64,000 nucleotides of DNA from a virus. A program made the position numbers and the translations under genes. The notes beneath the pieces are model-generated. The model did no database searches and was not told the DNA's origin. It saw nothing but the letters and a program-made list of their open reading frames with translations. Positions 57,411 to 64,000 of the stretch are shown in pieces; the first letter of the stretch is position 1, and every line of letters starts with the position of its first letter. The DNA lies in IMG/VR virus record IMGVR_UViG_3300030117_005706, positions 35,879-99,878 of that record. One strand, 5' to 3'.

Positions 57411-58508
57411 ATGGCAAGAAACTATCTAAGAACAGTAACCGACATGGAACGCTACTACTATGGTGCAGGCTCAAACATGGGCTTCCACTATTCAGGCAGC
57501 GAACTTTTGAAAGCAGACGCACCACTATTGTCCACAACTGCTGGTACATACCAAGCAATTTACGGACGAAAGGTTTGGAGCCAGTTGAACCAAGAGTTCA
57601 ACGCATTCTCCATCCTTCCTAAGAAACCTTGGGACCGAAGTGGATGGCGTGTCGTAACCGCACGACCTGACACCACCAAAGGTGGAGGTATTGCGGAGAA
57701 CGGTACACTACCGGACACCACCAAACCAACCTTCCAGCACATCGCTGCAAAGCCTAAGACCATTGCACACACCTTCGACATGAGCGAAGTTGCAATCTTC
57801 CTTAACGACAAGGATGACGGTCTCGGCGACATCCGCAGTGTTCTCAAGGAAGAGATGGGTAAGCACCATGCGGAGATGATTAACGAAATGCTTCTCCAAG
57901 ACAAAGGAACAGCCGCTGGCAACGACTACGAGTCTCTTGACCGTGTCACAACCGGTGATACTGCTGCTACCAACGACATCTACAGCATCGACCGAAGTGC
58001 AAACTCTTGGTCCCTCGCTGAGCACAATGAGAACAGCGGTACCGACCGAACTCTCAGCCTTGACCACCTCGACGACATCTTCCAAAAGATTTGGGTACGT
58101 GGTGGAAACCCTAAGGTTATCCTCACTGGATATGATACATTGATGCGAATCCAACAACTTCTCCAGTCGCAACAGCGATTCATGGAAGAGAAGCGTGTCA
58201 CCCCTACCTTCAACGGTGTTAAGGGTGTACCGGGTGTTGAAGCAGGTTTCATCGTTGCTACTTACAACGGTGTTCCAATCATTCCATCCAAGGACGTTCA
58301 GACTGACACCATCAGTCGTATGTACTTCTTGGACACTGATTACATACACTTTAGTGTCGCAAAGCCAACTCAATACTTTGAGTCAGGTATCGAAACTGGA
58401 GACCCATTCGCCATTAACCGCCTCGGTCAAGAGGGACTTTACCGAACTATGGGTGAAGTATGGACAACTTTCTTTGGAGGTCACGGTTCAATCCGAGACT
58501 TGAAGTGA
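57411..58508 (+). CDS. HK97-fold major capsid protein
   Basis: 365 residues following the protease-scaffold gene with GGAGTGATGAAGA upstream. Aromatic N-arm, E-loop-like region (GGGIAENGTLPDTTKPTFQH), spine-helix candidate VLKEEMGKHHAEMINEMLLQ, P-domain strands (PKVILTGYDTLMRIQQLLQS) and the A-domain GFIVATYNGVPIIPSK typical of HK97-type capsid proteins. No separate delta domain, because scaffold is fused to the protease. Confidence 0.92.
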   Translation: MARNYLRTVTDMERYYYGAGSNMGFHYSGSELLKADAPLLSTTAGTYQAIYGRKVWSQLNQEFNAFSILPKKPWDRSGWRVVTARPDTTKGGGIAENGTLPDTTKPTFQHIAAKPKTIAHTFDMSEVAIFLNDKDDGLGDIRSVLKEEMGKHHAEMINEMLLQDKGTAAGNDYESLDRVTTGDTAATNDIYSIDRSANSWSLAEHNENSGTDRTLSLDHLDDIFQKIWVRGGNPKVILTGYDTLMRIQQLLQSQQRFMEEKRVTPTFNGVKGVPGVEAGFIVATYNGVPIIPSKDVQTDTISRMYFLDTDYIHFSVAKPTQYFESGIETGDPFAINRLGQEGLYRTMGEVWTTFFGGHGSIRDLK

Positions 58509-58543
58509 GGCTAATGGAGATAACACACAGGAGATGATGAATT

Positions 58544-58969
58544 ATGGCAGCAATAACACACAGAGGAATTACTTACACATTGAGCGCAGGTACACCTACA
58601 ATGAACCTCGACTTACCGCTTGTAGCGGGAGTTGACCAAGACGAAACACTTTGGTTGAAGGGTCAATCTACTGACGCTTATCCGGGTAACTTGACAGGTT
58701 TCCAAGCAACAAACACACAGGTCGCTGAGCGAGTACAACCACGATTGGTTATGCTAACTCTTGCAGCAGACGTAAGCGAAGGCGCTACACTAACCATCAC
58801 AGGTGGTGCAAGCAAGATTATTTCGTTCGTCGCACAACGTGCTGACGCAACTGCGAACGTAGCGATTGTACACACCAGCGATTTGGTGTTGACTTTCGAC
58901 ATGGAAGCAACTGCGGACGGTACAACCGACGACTTGACTGCAATGGAACTTTGGTTAGTTTTGGCCTGA
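58544..58969 (+). CDS. small beta-rich structural protein (decoration-like)
   Basis: 141 residues, almost all beta strand and Thr/Ala/Gly-rich (LTLAADVSEGATLTITGG), right after MCP, with GGAGATGATGAATT upstream. Typical place and composition of a capsid decoration or stabilising protein; family not identified. Confidence 0.65.
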   Translation: MAAITHRGITYTLSAGTPTMNLDLPLVAGVDQDETLWLKGQSTDAYPGNLTGFQATNTQVAERVQPRLVMLTLAADVSEGATLTITGGASKIISFVAQRADATANVAIVHTSDLVLTFDMEATADGTTDDLTAMELWLVLA

Positions 58970-58980
58970 GGTGAATCTTC

Positions 58981-59412
58981 TTGCCTACAATAACCTCACT
59001 CGGTCCTTACTACGAACGTAGGGTACCCGGTATGAAGCGAATATGGGCTACTCGTGGAACTCCAATGGATGTTTCGCAAGAATGGCTTGACGCTAACCGT
59101 GGCAGCCTCACAAACAACAAGTGGTGGAGAATCGACGGAGACACAGGTATCACAATCGACGCAGGCGACGATGGAATTCCCGACTCAGGTTGGACCAAGA
59201 AGGACATCACTGCATGGCTTAAGGAACGTGGAGAAACTGTTGGTGGATATGCGACCAAGTCCAAACTACTGGGCATGGTCGAGTTAATCCTCAGCCCTCC
59301 AGCACCTGAGCCAGTCGTCGAAGAACCCGTGGTCGAAGAACCCGTGGTCGAAGAACCCGTGGTCGAAGAAACCGTGGCAGAAGAAACAGAAACAACAGGA
59401 GATGAACAATAA
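58981..59412 (+). CDS. structural-region protein with SAP/LEM-like domain and VVEEP repeats
   Basis: 143 residues, TTG start after GAGGTGAATC. The C-terminal part has GWTKKDITAWLKERGETVGG followed by YATKSKLLGMVELIL (about 80-113), the helix-extended-helix shape of SAP/HeH/LEM domains that bind DNA or protein. The end is four near-perfect VVEEP repeats (15-nt units). Small proteins with this pair of features are common next to MCP genes. Confidence 0.7.
   Translation: MPTITSLGPYYERRVPGMKRIWATRGTPMDVSQEWLDANRGSLTNNKWWRIDGDTGITIDAGDDGIPDSGWTKKDITAWLKERGETVGGYATKSKLLGMVELILSPPAPEPVVEEPVVEEPVVEEPVVEETVAEETETTGDEQ
59314..59372 (+). repeat. 15-nt tandem repeat coding for VVEEP
   Basis: GTCGAAGAACCCGTG units, four copies with few substitutions; a slippage-prone acidic Pro linker at the C-terminus of the preceding gene. 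Confidence 0.85.
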
Positions 59413-59681
59413 TGGCATTTACAACAACGATTGACGCACGACCGCACGCTTTAGGAGATTTGCTCTTAATCACTGGAACTTTCACCAACGATGGTGGTTC
59501 AGGTGGAGGCGACATTGTGCTCGCCGACCAATTAGGTCAAATCTTTGCAGCAGGTTCAAACGCTAACGCAGCATCAGCACCAGTACACACTACTGAAATT
59601 GATGGCACTGTAACGACCACTTTGACTTTGGTCACAGGTGCTAACGTAAGCGGTACTTGGTGGGCATTAGGAAAGCGCTGA
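59412..59681 (+). CDS. small beta-rich structural protein
   Basis: 89 residues, Thr/Gly/Ala-rich beta protein (MAFTTTIDARPHALGDLLLI). The ATG overlaps the upstream stop (TAATG). Composition resembles the preceding decoration-like protein; may be a head-fibre or decoration component. Confidence 0.6.
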   Translation: MAFTTTIDARPHALGDLLLITGTFTNDGGSGGGDIVLADQLGQIFAAGSNANAASAPVHTTEIDGTVTTTLTLVTGANVSGTWWALGKR

Positions 59682-59692
59682 GGTGATTCACC

Positions 59693-59896
59693 TTGGCGAA
59701 CTTAGCCGGCTTGAAGTCGAAAGTGGTAGGTCCACTACCACCGGGCGACTTTTCCCGCACACCGACAGCAATCGAAGCACTCATTGACGCAGGCTTTGAC
59801 GCAGTGACTGACGCTAACTCGGCTGATACCATTGCAGGTCTTGACACCATAACCGTTATGGGTAACATATACATCATCATCATCTACAAGGCTTGA
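59693..59896 (+). CDS. small structural-region protein
   Basis: 67 residues, TTG start after GAGGTGATTCACC. A helix with DAGFDAVTDANSADTIAGLD, then a very hydrophobic strand end (GNIYIIIIYKA). No family recognised. Confidence 0.55.
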   Translation: MANLAGLKSKVVGPLPPGDFSRTPTAIEALIDAGFDAVTDANSADTIAGLDTITVMGNIYIIIIYKA

Positions 59897-59906
59897 GGAT
59901 GATTGT

Positions 59907-60188
59907 ATGGATGCAGCGACACTTGGACTCGACGAAATCGAGCGACTTGAGAAGCGTGGCGTACGACTGGCCGAGTCCTACGGGGCAGGTTCTGTCTTTA
60001 ACCAAGACAAACCCCTTGAAGGCGTAGTCAGCAAACAACGCATACGTAACCGAAAGGCAGGCGACGTTCTGAATATCGGCTCAGGTACACGGTGCAAATC
60101 GTGTGGTATGCTCTACTTCTGTTGGGTTGACAACTGTCGAACATGCGGAACAAAGATGGACTTCAACTTGGGAACAAAGGAGGAATGA
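59907..60188 (+). CDS. zinc-ribbon protein in the head region
   Basis: 93 residues; helical basic N-terminal part, then CKSCGMLYFCWVDNCRTCG (about 65-83), a zinc ribbon with extra Cys. It ends GTKEE followed by the early-type coupling cassette GGAGGAATGAACATG. Confidence 0.65.
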   Translation: MDAATLGLDEIERLEKRGVRLAESYGAGSVFNQDKPLEGVVSKQRIRNRKAGDVLNIGSGTRCKSCGMLYFCWVDNCRTCGTKMDFNLGTKEE

Positions 60189-60190
60189 AC

Positions 60191-62026
60191 ATGTGGGTAG
60201 GTATACGAAAGGCACCCGGTGATGATGACTCACGCAAAAACCTCATGGACAAACTGGATGCTGCACTAAGCGGCGGAAAGGGCGGCAAAATCAAAGACGA
60301 AGTCGAGCGTCGTATTGAGAAGCCCAAAGGTGAAAAGCAAACCGCTGAGGAACTCCGTGACGTCCCTGTCGAAGTACCGACAACTGGTAGGACAGGTGCC
60401 AAGTTAAGGGGAGTCACAGAGAAAGACCTTGCTGGTAAAACAGTCGTAGGTACAGAAGAATCTGAGGCGATGAAACAAAAGCGCCAAGAGATTTACGACG
60501 AGGCCATCGCACAGGGTAACACCCCTGCACGTGCACAGGCGCTTGCTGACGCTTACCAACTGACTGGCACATCCAGAGACAAGGCCCCTCCACCGTCACG
60601 TGAAGGTAGGCGTGTCAGCGAAGACAAAGAGCGTGGTGCTTCACTCGGACGAGGTATAGGCGCTAAGCGTGCTACCTTTGACATCGAAGATACACGTGGT
60701 AAGAAATTCCGTAGTCGAACAGGCCGTCGTGAGAAAGACATAGCGACCGAAGCAGGTGAAGGGGGCATCGTCGGATTCGGTCGTGAGACAAGAGTCGTTG
60801 ACGACACAGGTCAGAATCCGTACATGGGTAGCAAAAAGAAAGGACCGAAAGAAGCAAGGACGCTTGAATCGTATCTGAACTCGATGATGTCAAAAAAGCC
60901 CGATAAGTTCATGACTGAAATTTTAGGTCGAGAGTACGCTGACATTTCTCCTCGGCGTGGCTCAGGCGGACAAGAAGCAGTTCGTAATGAATTGATTCGT
61001 CAGTTCGGTCAAATGAATGAATTGAACAAAGACGCATTGGTTGACAACATCATAGCCCACATGAATCGCATGGGTCTTCAACTTGGTGGAGCAGGCTACG
61101 AAACATCCGAAGGTAAGGTAGGTGGCAGTGCCAGTATGACTGGCATAAAAGGCGACACCGTGAGCAGAGAGGAATTTATGCAACGTGTTTTCGGCGAAGG
61201 TCGAGACGTTACACAAGACCCCGGCTTCAAGCGACGAGTCGACCCTTCGGACACGGAAGTCACAGGTATCTCAGACGAAGAAAAATTGTCGAACTTGATT
61301 GACATGACTGTACAGCGTCAGGGTATGAGTCCTGATGACGAGCAGCGACTACGTAATGCTGTCGAGCAATTGCAACAGCAACAGGGTACTGCTGCGTTTC
61401 AGATGAGTCCATCTGAACTTGTTGAGCGAGCAGCGATGAACGTCACAGCAGGTACAGACGAAGCACTACAGCAGCGCAACATGGCTAACCTGCGAGCACA
61501 GTTCACCAAACTAATCGCTCAGGAAAATGCACTGGCAGACATGGCTGAAACCAACCCTTCACTACGACGAAGACTATCAGAAATCCGTGACCAACGGCGT
61601 ATGATTGAATCTCAAATCAAAGGAGGCGCATCACCTGAGCGTGCACCACAACGCTCAGACAAGAAACTTAACCGCAAGCAGGGCGAATACGTAGAGGTCG
61701 AAACACTTGATGGTCCACGTATGAAATTCGTCGAATCTGAGAAAACACTCGACCCTACCCAACAAACACCTGACCTTGGGATGGACCCAAGTGCTGTAGG
61801 TCGTTCACGACTTACACCGCAACAGAAAGCGAACTTGGCGATGGGCGGTATGGGTATGACTGAGGAACAGAAGGCACAGATGCTCGCTGACTTTGAGGCA
61901 GCAATGGCTGCACGAGATGATGATGATGATGAGCCACCTGCACCAATCGCCACAGGATTCCCGATGTACATTGGAGACGTGCTCATGAAGTCGGTTCAAA
62001 ACCACCTTTGGTGGCAAGGTCTATGA
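60191..62026 (+). CDS. large hydrophilic structural-region protein
   Basis: 611 residues from MWVGIRKAPGDDDSRKN; an upstream in-frame start was rejected because it lies inside the zinc-ribbon gene. Basic, Gly/Arg/Lys-rich first half, then Gln/Met-rich helices. The C-terminal ATGFPMYIGDVLMKSVQNHL vaguely resembles the TGEPMDxAxxLLK form of the tag. Function unknown. Confidence 0.65.
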   Translation: MWVGIRKAPGDDDSRKNLMDKLDAALSGGKGGKIKDEVERRIEKPKGEKQTAEELRDVPVEVPTTGRTGAKLRGVTEKDLAGKTVVGTEESEAMKQKRQEIYDEAIAQGNTPARAQALADAYQLTGTSRDKAPPPSREGRRVSEDKERGASLGRGIGAKRATFDIEDTRGKKFRSRTGRREKDIATEAGEGGIVGFGRETRVVDDTGQNPYMGSKKKGPKEARTLESYLNSMMSKKPDKFMTEILGREYADISPRRGSGGQEAVRNELIRQFGQMNELNKDALVDNIIAHMNRMGLQLGGAGYETSEGKVGGSASMTGIKGDTVSREEFMQRVFGEGRDVTQDPGFKRRVDPSDTEVTGISDEEKLSNLIDMTVQRQGMSPDDEQRLRNAVEQLQQQQGTAAFQMSPSELVERAAMNVTAGTDEALQQRNMANLRAQFTKLIAQENALADMAETNPSLRRRLSEIRDQRRMIESQIKGGASPERAPQRSDKKLNRKQGEYVEVETLDGPRMKFVESEKTLDPTQQTPDLGMDPSAVGRSRLTPQQKANLAMGGMGMTEEQKAQMLADFEAAMAARDDDDDEPPAPIATGFPMYIGDVLMKSVQNHLWWQGL

Positions 62027-62061
62027 CGGAGAACTGTCTGTGGGAGATGAGGGGATGACGC

Positions 62062-63720
62062 ATGCCAGTAGTATTCTCACCCGGTGAAGCGGAGACACGC
62101 CCCCTCAACCCCGAAGAAATCGTTTACACGACTGCACAGAAAGTCGCTGACTTGCTTGGCATTGGACCGCAAGAAGCCGTCTTGATGTCAGCGAGTGCGG
62201 AAGCAAACGCAGTCTTTGTCACTGGTGCTGACTACAGAAACACTGGCTTTTCAGTTGGCGACATCATACTCATTTACAGTGATGCTGACCCAATGGGCGT
62301 CGAACAGACAATCACTGCAATTACATCGACTGCAAGCGGGGTAAAACTGGCCTTTTCGTCAGCAATCAATCCCGGCTTGTATGAAACAGCGGACAACGGC
62401 TATGTCCAAAACACTGCCTCCTTTACCAACGGTAAGACATTTACCAACGGTAAGACACGAGGCGTCACAAAATCACACGTCGAGCAACGTATCAAAGAGA
62501 TACAAGACCGCATCGACAACGTCACACACAACGCATGGCGACCGAGCCTTGTCATTGCTGAGTACATCAACTTCGATACCTACAAGCCCTACCGTCGACG
62601 ATACTACGTCGATTACGTCGGCAGCACGCCACTGTTGTTCCGTAACGTGCAACAGATGCTTCGCATCGAATTGTGGCAGGGTGACGACTACCGTGAGATA
62701 TGCAGTGCTGAGGCACGTGTTGAAATCGCTGACTACACCGCACTGAGTGGCAAACGAATCGCCGTTTCGCCCGGAGGCGGAGGCTTCGGTCAATTGGTTG
62801 TAGGAACGGGAACTACAAATTGGGACGACCGTTTCGACAAAGTATCAACAGCACAAAGTCTTGCCGACCTTATCAACAAAGAAGACCGCACGAATCGCAG
62901 CGCTATACCGTTGACTGAGACACAAGAAGGAGGCTCAAAGCAACACGATATTGATGGTGCGGCATTCACGTTGCCCGTAGCAGGTGGCACGCAGTCTGTC
63001 AACGTCAACAATGAATTTTTGGCAACTGCCAATTCCGATTATGGTAACGGCAAATTGAAGATTACAAGCATGCGTCAAACCAAAGGTGGCGAATCCGCTA
63101 CAATTGCTACAGACGCTACAACAGGCATTTCAATTAGTCAGACGACGGCTGTTACAGGAACTATGACGTATGCTCAAGCAGGTGCGATATGGACAGTTGC
63201 TTCGGGTGACACAAGTGCCTTTGCTGACTATGGTGTAGCGGTTGCAGTTGCTGACGGACAAACAACTGCGTTGTTTGGTTATACAAGTAAAAACTCAACA
63301 CAGTTGCTCGATGTTCACTGGATGAACACCGAACCTGCTCAAGCAACCAATTACACAATCACTCAACACAAATTTGCTTCCGACATCGGTGCATTCTCAG
63401 ATGCAGGTGGCGACCAAGCCCGTCTCAAGGACTGGTGGATTGACTACGAAATCGGTATGATTTACTTCAACAACTCATACCCGTTTTTTGAGCACAACGC
63501 TGTCAAGGTTTCGTACATTTATGGCGAGCGATACTTGGAGAAGGCTATCGAGGAGGCTGCTACAAAATTGGTAGCCGTAGACCTACTCATGGCTGACGAC
63601 CGTTCTGTTCTCATCCCTGAGGGCAGTCAGAACGTACCGCTTGCACAGAAGATTCAGATGTTCAAAGAAGAAGCCAACGCAATCTTGAACAGATACAAGG
63701 AGATAGTTCTGTTTGAGTGA
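62062..63720 (+). CDS. putative head-tail connector/adaptor with inserted beta domain
   Basis: 552 residues. Helical N- and C-terminal parts (KVADLLGIGPQEAVLM; EKAIEEAATKLVAVDLLMAD and KEEANAILNRYKEIVLF) look like a gp6/gp15-type connector. The centre is a large Thr/Gly/Ala-rich beta region, so a decoration-like domain may be inserted. An 18-nt tandem duplication codes for TFTNGK twice near 125. Position downstream of MCP and just before another neck-type gene supports this; no direct family match. Confidence 0.55.
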   Translation: MPVVFSPGEAETRPLNPEEIVYTTAQKVADLLGIGPQEAVLMSASAEANAVFVTGADYRNTGFSVGDIILIYSDADPMGVEQTITAITSTASGVKLAFSSAINPGLYETADNGYVQNTASFTNGKTFTNGKTRGVTKSHVEQRIKEIQDRIDNVTHNAWRPSLVIAEYINFDTYKPYRRRYYVDYVGSTPLLFRNVQQMLRIELWQGDDYREICSAEARVEIADYTALSGKRIAVSPGGGGFGQLVVGTGTTNWDDRFDKVSTAQSLADLINKEDRTNRSAIPLTETQEGGSKQHDIDGAAFTLPVAGGTQSVNVNNEFLATANSDYGNGKLKITSMRQTKGGESATIATDATTGISISQTTAVTGTMTYAQAGAIWTVASGDTSAFADYGVAVAVADGQTTALFGYTSKNSTQLLDVHWMNTEPAQATNYTITQHKFASDIGAFSDAGGDQARLKDWWIDYEIGMIYFNNSYPFFEHNAVKVSYIYGERYLEKAIEEAATKLVAVDLLMADDRSVLIPEGSQNVPLAQKIQMFKEEANAILNRYKEIVLFE

Positions 63721-64000
63721 TGGTCATGGTAAAGGAAGCACTTGACGTCGTTATCGAAAAGTTGGAAGGGTGGAACCGAGCCAACACAGGCAACATCAAG
63801 CCTGTTATCGCTGACATCGCTACAATCTCGCCTGAGCGTGGTAAGCGTCAAGACCTACAGCGTTCGGACTTCGTGCTCGTGTACGAGACAGCACACAACG
63901 AGGAAGTTCCTGACCTCCTGTACAACTTCGTCACGACTCGTATCAATATCACAGTCGACGTACGCACAGCCAAGAGCCGTTCGCACCTGCAACTGCTTGA
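63720..64000 (+). CDS. putative neck/tail-completion protein (cut by window edge)
   Basis: About 93 visible residues, opening MVMVKEALDVVIEKLEGWNR; the ATG overlaps the upstream stop (TGATG). Alpha/beta with RSDFVLVYETAHNEEVPDLL and NITVDVRTAKS, resembling small head-tail joining or tail-terminator proteins that follow connectors. The gene continues beyond the window. Confidence 0.6.
   Translation, partial: MVMVKEALDVVIEKLEGWNRANTGNIKPVIADIATISPERGKRQDLQRSDFVLVYETAHNEEVPDLLYNFVTTRINITVDVRTAKSRSHLQLL

Noticed and set aside
60143-60190. Extended N-terminus for the 611-residue protein
   Set aside because: The extension lies inside the zinc-ribbon gene; the ATG at 60191 has the GGAGGAATGAAC cassette at correct spacing.
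1-64000. Provirus signs (integrase, att sites, flanking tRNA)
   Set aside because: No integrase or recombinase and no flanking direct repeats were seen in the window; the rest of the genome is not visible.

Overview
This window looks like part of the genome of a tailed double-stranded DNA virus (Caudoviricetes, HK97-type capsid) that infects an archaeon. The virus assignment rests on a terminase large subunit, portal, prohead protease-scaffold, HK97-fold major capsid protein and neck proteins in canonical order. The archaeal host is inferred from an archaeal-type RFC small subunit (clamp loader), from TATA-box promoters about 26 nt upstream of start codons that would give leaderless mRNAs, and from the absence of bacterial -35/-10 promoters. 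Gene content, moderate GC and relatives of marine-virus protein families suggest a marine euryarchaeal host (Poseidoniales/Marine Group II or similar); this is inference. Both ends cut genes, so the genome continues on each side.

Layout. (1) About 1 to 24.0 kb, minus strand: a densely packed early region. Its distal end (1-4 kb) is a replication module: a P-loop ATPase, an unidentified possible ssDNA-binding protein, RFC small subunit and a protein with degenerate ligase-like features. Upstream of it are about 55 small, mostly acidic genes, many with one zinc-binding CxxC pair or ribbon, plus a ParB-like protein, a DUF932 protein and a SMARCAL1-like SNF2 helicase. They are translationally coupled, often by a cassette in which the C-terminal Glu-Glu-(Glu) codons and TGA of one gene are the ribosome-binding site of the next. 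(2) About 24.0 to 26.2 kb: a divergent control region around one small gene, with a run of hairpins, at least eight direct GCTTTAC repeats, two palindromic operators and a TATA promoter. It is the best candidate for a replication origin and early/late switch. (3) 26.2 to 38.9 kb, plus strand: many proteins carrying a short peptide of the form P-[FILM]-D-x-A-W-x-[IL]-L-K, usually at the very N-terminus. Among them are a putative HExxH metalloprotease and a putative ADP-ribosyltransferase. Also here are an HMG-CoA lyase gene, three basic marine-virus protein families and a Ras/Arf-like small GTPase. (4) 39.2 to 64 kb, plus strand: packaging and morphogenesis. Putative TerS, TerL, a LAGLIDADG-containing protein, a portal with two zinc knuckles, an 1803-residue protein with a degenerate ligase-like domain, protease-scaffold, MCP, small structural proteins and neck proteins.

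How it may fit together: replication proteins and small host-takeover proteins are expressed leftward early; virion genes rightward later. The peptide shared by many proteins of the 26-46 kb segment most resembles a capsid-targeting tag, as on T4 internal proteins or encapsulin cargo. This suggests a set of proteins packaged inside the head and delivered with the DNA, some of them enzymes. That is the most interesting undescribed system I see here.

No DNA polymerase, integrase, lysis gene, tRNA or CRISPR array was recognised in the window.
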